Shown here: one piece after another, positions 1 to 6,483 of the stretch | Position numbering within the stretch: the stretch's first letter is position 1 | Layout of the letters: each line of letters begins with the position of its first letter | Assembly (NCBI GenBank): GCA_031272345.1 | Contig: JAISTZ010000084.1 | Coordinates: 1 to 15,536 of the forward strand | Direction of reading: 5' to 3' | Origin: Spirochaetaceae bacterium | GTDB lineage: Bacteria; Spirochaetota; Spirochaetia; Treponematales; Treponemataceae | DNA: 15,536 bases | Translations under genes and position numbers: made by a program | The notes under the pieces: generated by a model | What the model was told of the DNA's origin: nothing | What the model saw: the letters and a program-made list of their open reading frames with translations, nothing else | Database searches by the model: none

Positions 1-519
1 GAGCTGTATCACGCCGGCTTTGGAAGCATTGTACGAGCATTGGGGCTGGGGCACGTTCACGATATGAGCGGACATGGAAGCGGTGTTGATTATCGAACCG
101 CCGCCCTGCCGTATCATAACCTTTCCCGCCGCCTGGGCTGTAAGAAACACTCCCGTCAAATTGATTGTGATGACCCTGTTCCAGTCCTCGAGAGTCATGT
201 CTTCTGCCGGGATGTTCATGCAGATGCCGGCATTGCAAAAGGCCGCGTCGATTCTGCCGAATTCCGCGAGTATTGTGCCTATCATGGCGTCAACGTCGCT
301 TTTTTTGGTAACGTCCGCCGTGAGGGCAATCGTTTTTTTGCCTGTCGCCCTGGCGATTGCTCCCGCTGTCTTTTCCGCGGTCCCGCCGTCAACATCGACG
401 ATCGCAACGTCGGCTCCGGCTTCCGCCAGAGCGATGGCAATGTTATACCCGATGCCCCGCGCGCCGCCGGTTACAAAAGCTTTTTTCCCGTCAAGCCGTA
501 GTTTTTCAATAATTCCCAT
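1..519 (-). CDS. Short-chain dehydrogenase/reductase (SDR), 3' end outside window
   Basis: The first 173 codons of a classical SDR oxidoreductase are read on the minus strand; the gene runs off the left edge. The Rossmann glycine motif TGGARGIG is at residues 17-24, an acidic residue at the end of strand 2 (D42) suggests NAD(H) preference, NAG is at 96-98, N120 is the helix-4 Asn, and the catalytic set is S148, Y163 and K167 (YNASK). The stretch QPQCSYNASKAG resembles the sugar-alcohol/ketose reductase branch (arabinitol, sorbose or xylulose reductases), but the substrate cannot be fixed from sequence. The ATG at 519 has AGGGGG six bases upstream. It is the last visible gene of the minus-strand block, 52 bases after the hydrolase at 572-1510, so co-transcription is likely. 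SDR assignment is certain, substrate is not. Confidence 0.93.
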   Translation of the reverse strand, partial: MGIIEKLRLDGKKAFVTGGARGIGYNIAIALAEAGADVAIVDVDGGTAEKTAGAIARATGKKTIALTADVTKKSDVDAMIGTILAEFGRIDAAFCNAGICMNIPAEDMTLEDWNRVITINLTGVFLTAQAAGKVMIRQGGGSIINTASMSAHIVNVPQPQCSYNASKAGVIQL

Positions 520-571
520 GTGAGGCCCCCTTATTGTTTCTTGAGTTCCACTGAAAACGTGAATCCTTCCC

Positions 572-1510
572 TCACCCCAAAAACTTCTTCATCGCCTTGA
601 AAGCATCCTGGGACTCCGGGACCTCCGGCATCTCGAAGGGGAACACGTGAATCAGCCCGTGGGACACATACACCTTGACCGGAATGCCCAGCTTGTGCAT
701 CTTGTCCGCCACAATCAGGGCGTCCGAGAGGAAGACCTCCGCATCGTCCACGCAGAAGAACGTGGGGGGGAAGCCCGTGAAGTCCGCGTATTTGGGGGAC
801 ACCTCCGGGTCCTTCACCTTGCTGAGATCGTCCAGGTAGAAGGGCACCGTGGGGGCGAGGTCCACGTTGAACACCGGGTCAACCTCACGGTTGAGCTTGT
901 ACGACGGGCTTTCCAGGGCGAAGTCGAGGTACCCGGACAGGATGACGGCCTTGCCGGGGAGGGGCCTGCCCTGCCTCTTGAGCCTGACGCAGAGGGCCAT
1001 GGCGTAGGTTCCCCCGGCGGACTCTCCGGACACGATGATGTTCCCGGGGTCGATGCCGAGTTTGTTCACCAGGTAGTCCCAGCCCCAGGTTGAATCGTCA
1101 ACCCCCGCGGGGTACTTGTGTTCCGGGGTGTACCGGTATTCGCAGGCGTACACGGGAAGCCCCAGATTCACGGCCAGGGAAATCGCGTTTTTGCGGCACC
1201 ACTTGCCGTTTCCCCGCATGAAACCCCCGCCGTGGATGTAGTAGATAACCCGCTTTTCCTTGGGGTCCGGCTGCTTAAATTTGTAGCTGTACAGGTGGAG
1301 CCCGTGGGGGGCGTCAACATCTTGGCGTATTAAGGTTGACGGAGTGGAGTCGTCCAGGTAGACGAGCTCGTTCCCGGGGGCCATCGGGTAGGGCGCCTGC
1401 TCGGCAAAAAGCTCAGGTATCCGTTTTTTTGCCGCCGGGGAAGGCTCTTTTTCGATGTGGGTGAGCCAGGGCGCGCCCTCGTAATCCTTAAACAACAATG
1501 GGTTGCTCAT
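572..1510 (-). CDS. HSL-family (family IV) alpha/beta hydrolase, copy 1
   Basis: A 312-residue cytoplasmic esterase/lipase-like hydrolase of the alpha/beta-hydrolase fold-3 (hormone-sensitive-lipase) family, likely cleaving short acyl or acetyl esters. The oxyanion-hole motif HGGG is at residues 93-96, the nucleophile motif GESAG at 162-166 (Ser164), an acid-rich segment DDAEVFLSD at 255-263 probably supplies the Asp, and the catalytic His lies in HGLIHVF near residue 288. No signal peptide is seen. The start at 1510 is chosen because AAAGGAGG precedes it at good spacing; a longer reading from 1579 would run through the structured spacer. It is clearly paralogous to the hydrolase at 4493-5446 (shared APWL-x-H-x-E-x-EPS opening, YRTP/YTLAP, KDPEVSP and DFTGFPP segments). 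Natural substrate unknown. Confidence 0.9.
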   Translation of the reverse strand: MSNPLLFKDYEGAPWLTHIEKEPSPAAKKRIPELFAEQAPYPMAPGNELVYLDDSTPSTLIRQDVDAPHGLHLYSYKFKQPDPKEKRVIYYIHGGGFMRGNGKWCRKNAISLAVNLGLPVYACEYRYTPEHKYPAGVDDSTWGWDYLVNKLGIDPGNIIVSGESAGGTYAMALCVRLKRQGRPLPGKAVILSGYLDFALESPSYKLNREVDPVFNVDLAPTVPFYLDDLSKVKDPEVSPKYADFTGFPPTFFCVDDAEVFLSDALIVADKMHKLGIPVKVYVSHGLIHVFPFEMPEVPESQDAFKAMKKFLG

Positions 1511-1627
1511 TTTTTTCCTCCTTTCAAATAAAGAAAAAACCACGGACAGGACGGCTTCGCCGTCCTTCACAAGCCCCACGGACAGCCCTTATGCGCCCGT
1601 GGGGTCCGTGTGGCCCGTGGTTTACGC
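1511..1627 (-). promoter_or_regulatory. Structured spacer between brnQ and hydrolase 1, attenuator-like
   Basis: This 117-base spacer, read on the minus strand, contains a perfect 8-bp hairpin AGGACGGC/GCCGTCCT around 1549-1567. Outer arms AAACCACGG and CCGTGGTTT enclose almost the whole spacer, and six U residues (1534-1539) directly follow the last arm, as in an intrinsic terminator. A segment at 1604-1613 (CACGGAC in the transcript) can pair with either of two identical CTGTCCGTGG copies (1576-1585 or 1540-1549). The hydrolase ribosome binding site lies just beyond. The sequence shows the repeats; a terminator or attenuator role is inference. Confidence 0.5.
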
Positions 1628-3280
1628 TTACTTCCCGGCCTTCTTGGCTGCCGCTGCGGCGAAGTCGAAACTGTCGTCCCCGGCGTGTTCGCGCAGGTAG
1701 GGCCGCTCTTCGTAGCCGCCCTTCTTGATGCACGCGCCGATAAGCCCGCCGATGATTGCGGGGATGATGTAGCCCAGGTCGCCGGTCACCTTGAAGAGGA
1801 TGTTCCACCCCCCTACTTTTGCGGCGTCAGTGGAAAGATTCATTGCCGCGGAATACGGCGTTTGACCGAACATCCAGCCCACCAGGTTGAAGAACCCCTT
1901 CATGTGCTCCGTAAAGCCGACGATTTCAAATTTCTCGTTGAATTGCATCGTCGCGGCCAGGCCGAGGTGCACCTGACCGTTTGCGTCAGGCATGGCGTCG
2001 ATTCCGGCAGTGACCGTGAAGAGATACGCCAGGCCCCACACGAGGCCCCAGATGCCCGCCGCAATCGTTGCGCCCCGGTACACGTTGTCGTTCTTGATGT
2101 AGTCGGTGAACAGGTTCAGGATGATGAGCACAACCGTGATGGGCGCGGTAATCAGCAGCACGGGAATCGTCAGGTTGAGCAGGGTGTCAACCCCGGAAGC
2201 GGTGGTTGAAAGGGCGATCGCGATGACGAATGCAATCACCATGCCGATGATGACGGCGTTTTGATATTTGAGCTTCCTGCCGGAGATGCGGCTGTAGTAT
2301 TCGGAGGTGAGGGAGATACAGCCGATTGCCGTGGTGAAGGTGGCGAACAGGACCGCCAGCCCGAAAATCACCGTGCCCGCGAGGCCCAGGTTGCTGGAGA
2401 TGATGTAGTTGAGCAGGTAAATCTGCCCCAGGGAGCCGCCGCCGTACATTTCCATGAGCGCCGGGTCGTTTGAATAGAAGAGACCCAGGAGCGCCAGGCC
2501 CAGGTAAATCACCACCAGACAAATCGCCGCCACAACGCCGGACTGAAGGATCGTCTTGGTCTGGTCGCTGGCTTTTTTGATGCCCTTTGCCTGAAGCCCC
2601 GCGATGATGATGACCGCGATAATCGTGCCCGTGGCTGCGTCAAAGGTCTGCAAGCCCTGGGTGATTCCGAAGGCGATGATGCTCGGCGAACCCGTGGCCA
2701 CCGCTTCGGGGCGGACCCCCGTGCCGGACATGTTCGCCAGGCCGATGACAATCAGGATGATCAGGATGACCAGGAGCGCCGGGGTGAGGAATTTGCCCAC
2801 CACGTCGATGACCTTGCTGGGGCGGATCGCGCAGAATGTCGCCAGCGCAAGGAACACCACGATGAAGATGATCGCGTCCGGGCGCACTCCGGTGAGCCCC
2901 TGGGGGACGTTCCCGAAGCCGCCGTATTTGATCGGCTCAAAAAACACCTGATAGGACATCAGCGCCGTGCGCGGAACGACCACAAGCAGCGAACCGATGA
3001 AGGTTGCCACCGCTCCAATGATGATCATGAATTTGCGGCCGGGTCTGTAAAAGACGCCCAGTTCAACCTGGGGGTATTTGCCGGAAGCCGCAAGTCCAAG
3101 GACACCCAACACGGTATCGAAGATGATAAAGAAGATGAACCCGGCAAGCCAGGAACTTCCTCCACCGACGAAGCCAAGGAACGGCGGGAAAATCAAGTTC
3201 CCGGCCCCAAAGAATGTTGAGAAAACCATGAACCCAACGGTCACGATGGTTACCCAACGCTTTTCTTGCTGTTCTGCCAT
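1628..3280 (-). CDS. brnQ: Branched-chain amino-acid carrier, LIVCS family (BrnQ-type)
   Basis: A 550-residue inner-membrane carrier of the LIVCS family, expected to import leucine, isoleucine and valine with Na+ or H+. The family hallmark near the N-terminus, FFGAGNLIFPP at residues 23-33, is present, followed by about a dozen hydrophobic segments up to residue ~515. Family members are usually about 440 residues; the extra length lies largely in a polar stretch at ~425-500 before the last membrane segment and in a C-terminal tail ending in an Ala/Lys-rich run. The start at 3280 is preceded by GGAGG; the longer reading from 3361 has no such site. It follows ald by 100 bases and is followed by the structured spacer at 1511-1627. 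Family assignment is firm; exact substrate range is not, and serine/alanine transport is conceivable given the neighbour ald. Confidence 0.88.
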   Translation of the reverse strand: MAEQQEKRWVTIVTVGFMVFSTFFGAGNLIFPPFLGFVGGGSSWLAGFIFFIIFDTVLGVLGLAASGKYPQVELGVFYRPGRKFMIIIGAVATFIGSLLVVVPRTALMSYQVFFEPIKYGGFGNVPQGLTGVRPDAIIFIVVFLALATFCAIRPSKVIDVVGKFLTPALLVILIILIVIGLANMSGTGVRPEAVATGSPSIIAFGITQGLQTFDAATGTIIAVIIIAGLQAKGIKKASDQTKTILQSGVVAAICLVVIYLGLALLGLFYSNDPALMEMYGGGSLGQIYLLNYIISSNLGLAGTVIFGLAVLFATFTTAIGCISLTSEYYSRISGRKLKYQNAVIIGMVIAFVIAIALSTTASGVDTLLNLTIPVLLITAPITVVLIILNLFTDYIKNDNVYRGATIAAGIWGLVWGLAYLFTVTAGIDAMPDANGQVHLGLAATMQFNEKFEIVGFTEHMKGFFNLVGWMFGQTPYSAAMNLSTDAAKVGGWNILFKVTGDLGYIIPAIIGGLIGACIKKGGYEERPYLREHAGDDSFDFAAAAAKKAGK

Positions 3281-3304
3281 ACAATCCTCCAACACATAAG
3301 ATTC

Positions 3305-3325
3305 CCCGTCCAGGACGGGTTTTTT
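3305..3325 (+). terminator. Hairpin plus T-run pointing against the operon
   Basis: A perfect 7-bp stem CCCGTCC/GGACGGG (3305-3311 and 3313-3319) is followed directly by six T residues (3320-3325) on the plus strand. This is the form of an intrinsic terminator for plus-strand transcription. No plus-strand gene ends here: it lies in the 100-base gap between ald and brnQ, both on the minus strand. In the sense transcript the same hairpin would sit in the brnQ 5' leader. The role is therefore unclear: a block to antisense RNA or a leader hairpin. Confidence 0.5.
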
Positions 3326-3330
3326 CATCC

Positions 3331-3344
3331 ATACCGTACAGTAT
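3331..3344. promoter_or_regulatory. Near-perfect 14-bp palindrome in the brnQ leader
   Basis: ATACCGTACAGTAT is symmetrical except for one base pair, which is the size and form of a regulator operator. It lies about 50 bases upstream of the brnQ start. The part ATA-CC-GTACA resembles ATA-GG-GTACA at 5487-5496, which overlaps the predicted promoter of the same operon. The nearby GntR/FCD-type regulator is a possible binder, but this is only inferred. Confidence 0.35.
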
Positions 3345-3380
3345 CGTTCCAAAAAACACAATGATTTTCTGGAAAATCGG

Positions 3381-4496
3381 CTATTTTATCGCATCCAAAG
3401 CGGGGGTATACGCCAATTTGTGGGCCTCCGCCACGCCCTTGTAGGTGATTGCCCCCTTGTAGACGTTCAGCCCCTCGAGGAGGCCGCCGTCCTTTTTGAG
3501 GGCCCCTTCCACCCCCAGGTCCGCGATGGCAAGGCCGTACCCCAGGGTGGCGTTCCCCAGGGCCAGGGTTGACGTGTTGGACACGGCCCCGGGCATGTTG
3601 CCCACCGCATAGTGCACCACCCCGTCCACCGTGTAGACCGGGCTGTCGTGGTAGGTGACGCGGCTCGTCTCGGCGCTCCCGCCCTGGTCGATCGCCACGT
3701 CCACGATGACCGACCCCTTCTTCATGGTGGGAAGGTGGGACTTCTTGAGCAGCTTGGGCGTGGAGGATCCCGGAATCAGCACCGCGCCGATCACCACGTC
3801 CGCCTTGGGCAGAATCTCGGCGATGTTCTCCGGTGTTGAATACAGGGTGCTGATCTTGCTGCCGTAGATGTCCTCCAGGTATTCGAGCCGGTCAAGGTTG
3901 ATGTCAACAACCGTGACATGGGCGCCGAAACCAACCGCGGTCTTTACGGCATTGGCCCCCACGATTCCCGCCCCAAGCACCACCACCTCCGCGTGGGGAA
4001 CGCCGGGCACACCGGAAAGGAGCACCCCCTCCCCGCCGAAGGGTTTCTCCAGGTATTTGGCCCCCTCCTGCACCGCAAGGCGCCCGGCGATCTGGCTCAT
4101 GGGCTTGAGGCAGGGAAGCTGCCCCTTCTTGTCCTTGATGGTCTCAAAAGCCACGCCGATGCATTTTGCCTTGACCAGGGCGTCCGTTTGGGGCCGGTCC
4201 GGGGCAAGGTGCATGTAGGTGTAGAGGATTTGATTTTGCCTGATGAGGCCGTATTCAGCCTCCAGGGGCTCCTTGACCTTGTAAATCATGTCGCTCTGGC
4301 CCCAGACCTCCTGTGCGCCGGGGAGAATCTTTGCCCCCGCCTTGACGTAGAGGTCGTCCGGGAACCCGGACCCCTCCCCTGCGCCTTTTTCCACAAAAAC
4401 CGTGTGCCCGTGGTTCTTGAAGGCCTCCGCCATCTTTGGGGTTAGCCCCACCCGGTACTCGTGTTTCTTGATTTCCTTGACTGTCCCAACCTTCAT
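3381..4496 (-). CDS. ald: Alanine dehydrogenase
   Basis: A 371-residue enzyme that interconverts L-alanine + NAD+ and pyruvate + ammonium + NADH in the cytoplasm, linking amino-acid nitrogen to central carbon. Length and numbering match the family exactly: substrate and catalytic residues R15, K75, H96 and D270 are all in place, the NAD-binding GAGIVG is at 175-180 and the ribose-binding Asp is D198. The N-terminal signature KEIKKHEYRVGLTP is intact. The ATG at 4496 overlaps the TGA of the upstream hydrolase (ATGA, 4493-4496), which implies translational coupling. Its neighbours are amino-acid transporters and a regulator, suggesting use of imported alanine or related amino acids as carbon or nitrogen source, or alanine formation as an overflow product. 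Confidence 0.97.
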   Translation of the reverse strand: MKVGTVKEIKKHEYRVGLTPKMAEAFKNHGHTVFVEKGAGEGSGFPDDLYVKAGAKILPGAQEVWGQSDMIYKVKEPLEAEYGLIRQNQILYTYMHLAPDRPQTDALVKAKCIGVAFETIKDKKGQLPCLKPMSQIAGRLAVQEGAKYLEKPFGGEGVLLSGVPGVPHAEVVVLGAGIVGANAVKTAVGFGAHVTVVDINLDRLEYLEDIYGSKISTLYSTPENIAEILPKADVVIGAVLIPGSSTPKLLKKSHLPTMKKGSVIVDVAIDQGGSAETSRVTYHDSPVYTVDGVVHYAVGNMPGAVSNTSTLALGNATLGYGLAIADLGVEGALKKDGGLLEGLNVYKGAITYKGVAEAHKLAYTPALDAIK

Positions 4497-5446
4497 GATG
4501 CAACTCCTTCTATAAATTCCTTCATCTCCTGAAAGACGAGTTTGGATTCGGGGGTTTTCTGAACGTCCGTGGCGAACACGTGCCACAGGCCGTGGAAGAT
4601 GTGGGCCTTGACCTTGACGCCCTGGCTGTACATCTTGGCGGCGGTTTCCACGGAATCGCTGCACAGGACTTCCGTGTCGTCCGCCACAAAATACACCGGC
4701 GGGAACCCGGTAAAGTCCCCAAAGTAGGGGGACACCTCCGGGTCCTTGAGGTATTTGTCGTCAACGTAGAAGGCGACGATTGCCGGGGAGACCCCCGCGG
4801 GGAACACTATGTCCTTGCCCAGGTTGTACTTGTGGCTCGGAAGCGAAAGGGTGCAGTCCGTCATGGGCGAATTGAGGAGCAGGCAGTTGGGGGAGCCGAT
4901 GCCCAGCCGCTTGAGCCTGACCGCCAGGGCCGCCGCCAGGTTCCCCCCGGCGGAATCCCCCGCCAGGATGATGTCCGAGGGCTTGTAGCCCAGGGTTTTG
5001 GTGAGGTAGGTGAATCCCGTGAAGACTTCGTCGAGCTGGACCGGGTATTTTGCCCCGGGGGCCAGGGTGTATTCCATGGCCACCGAGGGGACTCCCAGGC
5101 GCTGCAAGTGGAGCAGGGCGAGCTGCCGGCAGTAGCTGCCGTTCCCCCGCACAAAGCCGCCCCCGTGGAGGTAGTAGATCAGCCGCTTTTCCGAGCGGTT
5201 CTTGGCTTCGTCCTTGTATTTGTAGAGGAAGAGGTTTACGCCCTTTTCCGTGATGTCCGTGCGGGTGTACCCTTCCGGGGTGGAGTCGTCGATAAAATCG
5301 CCGTATTCAATCCCTGGGCGGATGGGGTAGTTTTTGGCCTTCCACATCCGCTCAGCCTTTGCGACTTCCAGGGCATACGAGGACGGTTCGCTTTCCGTGT
5401 GGATGAGCCACGGGGCGTCCTTGAATTTGTCAAATACTGGGTTCAT
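4493..5446 (-). CDS. HSL-family (family IV) alpha/beta hydrolase, copy 2
   Basis: A 317-residue alpha/beta-hydrolase of the hormone-sensitive-lipase family, first gene of the minus-strand block. HGGG is at residues 94-97, GDSAG at 163-167 (nucleophile Ser165), the acid-rich DDTEVLCSD at 256-264, and the catalytic His in HGLWHVF is most likely H289. No signal peptide. The start at 5446 is chosen for AAGGAGG a few bases upstream; the reading from 5497 would overlap the predicted promoter. The stop codon overlaps the ald start, so the two are translated together. It is a paralogue of the hydrolase at 572-1510, and the pair flank ald and brnQ. An esterase is expected; an amidase or acetyl-hydrolase acting on an amino-acid derivative is possible but not shown. 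Confidence 0.9.
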   Translation of the reverse strand: MNPVFDKFKDAPWLIHTESEPSSYALEVAKAERMWKAKNYPIRPGIEYGDFIDDSTPEGYTRTDITEKGVNLFLYKYKDEAKNRSEKRLIYYLHGGGFVRGNGSYCRQLALLHLQRLGVPSVAMEYTLAPGAKYPVQLDEVFTGFTYLTKTLGYKPSDIILAGDSAGGNLAAALAVRLKRLGIGSPNCLLLNSPMTDCTLSLPSHKYNLGKDIVFPAGVSPAIVAFYVDDKYLKDPEVSPYFGDFTGFPPVYFVADDTEVLCSDSVETAAKMYSQGVKVKAHIFHGLWHVFATDVQKTPESKLVFQEMKEFIEGVAS

Positions 5447-5488
5447 ACAACCTCCTTGGTATCTTCTTTTTATTGGTTTGATTGTAAT

Positions 5489-5517
5489 AGGGTACACCGG
5501 AACTCTAAAAAAAGCAA
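5489..5517 (-). promoter_or_regulatory. Predicted promoter of the hydrolase-ald-brnQ block
   Basis: On the minus strand TTGCTT (5512-5517) and TACCCT (5489-5494) are separated by 17 bases, a fair sigma-70-type match about 45 bases upstream of the first gene. The -10 element overlaps the sequence GGGTACACC, part of the ATA-xx-GTACA motif also found before brnQ. It faces away from the regulator promoter at 5557-5584. Confidence 0.45.
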
Positions 5518-5546
5518 GGGGTTTCGGGGGAAATTCAGCCTCCCTC

Positions 5547-5573
5547 TTCCCCTGGGTTGACTTTTCCCCTGGG
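5547..5573 (+). repeat. Duplicated 10-mer around the regulator -35 box
   Basis: TTCCCCTGGG occurs at 5547-5556 and again at 5564-5573, 17 bases apart. The first copy abuts the -35 hexamer and the second fills most of the promoter spacer. Each contains the small inverted repeat CCC-T-GGG. The placement suits an operator pair controlling the regulator's own promoter; that is inference. Confidence 0.5.
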
Positions 5574-5584
5574 ACGGCTATACT
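5557..5584 (+). promoter_or_regulatory. Promoter of the GntR/FCD regulator gene
   Basis: TTGACT (5557-5562) and TATACT (5579-5584) are separated by 16 bases, a strong sigma-70-type promoter. The predicted start of transcription, near 5591, leaves only about a dozen bases before the ATG at 5602. This also argues against a TTG start at 5557, which would be the -35 box itself. Confidence 0.7.
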
Positions 5585-5601
5585 GCATAACCAGAAAAAA
5601 A

Positions 5602-6306
5602 ATGGATGCGTCGTTCCAAAAGATAAAAACCACTCCCCTCAGGTCCCAGGTCTATACCCAGCTCAAAAATCAACTCATCAGCGGAGTGTGGCAGGCGGGC
5701 CAGCGGCTGCCTTCGGAGCACGAGCTGTGCGGGGTCTTCGGGGTAAGCCGCGTAACCGTGCGGGCGGCCTTGCAGCAGCTCGAAATTCTGGGGCTTGTGG
5801 AGACCCGGCACGGGGACGGCACCTTTGTCACCCCCAGGCCCAGCATTGACGACATGTTCCAGGCCCAGCGCCACCAGGACATCTTCACGATTCTGGAATA
5901 CCGCAAGATGGTGGAAAAGGGCACAATCGGCATTGCCAGCGAAAAAATCACCCCGGAGGACATCCTTGTGCTGGAGGCAATGTACGCCCGCATGGAAGGG
6001 GCCTGCAAGGCCCAGGACATCCCCAGGTGTTCCGCCGCGGACACGGAATTTCACCAAAAAATCGCCGGGGTGTCGGCGAATCCCATCATCGCCAAGGTCT
6101 ACAACTACACCTACGACATCCTCTCGGTAGCCATGACGGACATCATGCTCCTCACCGGCCCGGAAATCGCCCTCCACTACCACAAAAAAATCCTCGACGC
6201 CCTCACGGTGCGGAACAAAGCCGAATGTGAGCGCCTCATGGAAGAACACATCGCATACAACATTGATTTTATCAGGAAGTATGACACGGAACACCGGCTC
6301 CGCTGA
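5602..6306 (+). CDS. GntR-family transcriptional regulator, FadR/FCD subfamily
   Basis: A 234-residue one-component regulator. The N-terminal winged helix-turn-helix spans ~7-78 and shows the family signature RLPSEHELCGVFGVSRVTVR (35-54) and the wing GDGTFVTP (71-78). The C-terminal helical FCD ligand-binding domain (~95-230) keeps likely metal-binding residues D147, H151, H194 and H216, so a carboxylate ligand (an organic acid or amino acid) is expected. The ATG at 5602 lies close behind a strong promoter with only a weak ribosome binding site; near-leaderless translation is likely. It is transcribed away from the hydrolase-ald-brnQ block and precedes the liv operon, so it may control both. 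Ligand and targets are unknown. Confidence 0.93.
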   Translation: MDASFQKIKTTPLRSQVYTQLKNQLISGVWQAGQRLPSEHELCGVFGVSRVTVRAALQQLEILGLVETRHGDGTFVTPRPSIDDMFQAQRHQDIFTILEYRKMVEKGTIGIASEKITPEDILVLEAMYARMEGACKAQDIPRCSAADTEFHQKIAGVSANPIIAKVYNYTYDILSVAMTDIMLLTGPEIALHYHKKILDALTVRNKAECERLMEEHIAYNIDFIRKYDTEHRLR

Positions 6307-6324
6307 AAAATTCCGCGCGGCCCC

Positions 6325-6353
6325 TTGACTCTTTTTGCAATGTGTTGTTTCCT
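6325..6353 (+). promoter_or_regulatory. Possible liv operon promoter
   Basis: TTGACT at 6325-6330 is a good -35 hexamer, but the sequence 17 bases on, TTTCCT (6348-6353), is a poor -10. It overlaps the inverted repeat GTTTC-CTAA-GAAAC (6347-6360), which could be an operator. If it is a real promoter it is weak without an activator, and would give a leader of about 120 bases. Confidence 0.35.
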
Positions 6354-6480
6354 AAGAAACGCAACAACGTCGTTGCGGACCGCGGTCTTCCGCGGGGCGG
6401 GCTTGTCCCGCCGGTGTGGGCCTGGCCCGCATCAATTCTCCGGGGGGCGTTGGAGCGCTCCTCAAAAACACAAGGAGCGC
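6347..6480 (+). promoter_or_regulatory. Structured livK leader with RBS-sequestering hairpin
   Basis: The leader is packed with inverted repeats: GTTTC/GAAAC (6347-6360), an 18-bp near-palindrome with one mismatched pair at 6360-6377, the perfect palindrome GACCGCGGTC (6378-6387), GGCGGG/CCCGCC with a 5-base loop (6396-6412), and GCGCTCCT/AGGAGCGC with a 10-base loop (6455-6462 and 6473-6480). The last arm contains the livK ribosome binding site AAGGAG, so the closed hairpin would hide it. Translational control of livK is inferred from this. I do not recognise a known riboswitch. Confidence 0.5.
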
Positions 6481-6483
6481 AGG

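Noticed and set aside
40..523. Plus-strand open frames at the left edge
   Set aside because: They lie opposite a minus-strand SDR with every catalytic motif intact; their translations show no family features.
1610..2473. Plus-strand open frames opposite brnQ
   Set aside because: They are shadows of a GC-rich membrane-protein gene; composition is His/Gly/Arg-rich without domains.
5497..5560. Upstream start for the hydrolase (5497) and TTG start for the regulator (5557)
   Set aside because: Both would place coding sequence over the divergent promoters; downstream ATGs fit better, with a strong ribosome binding site for the hydrolase and promoter position for the regulator.
5578..6294. 238-codon minus-strand frame opposite the GntR/FCD gene
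   Set aside because: The plus strand encodes a complete winged-HTH and FCD protein; the opposite frame has no motif or ribosome binding site.
6325..6483. N-terminally extended livK from a TTG at 6325
   Set aside because: The extension would put the lipoprotein signal peptide inside the protein; the ATG at 6484 has its own Shine-Dalgarno.
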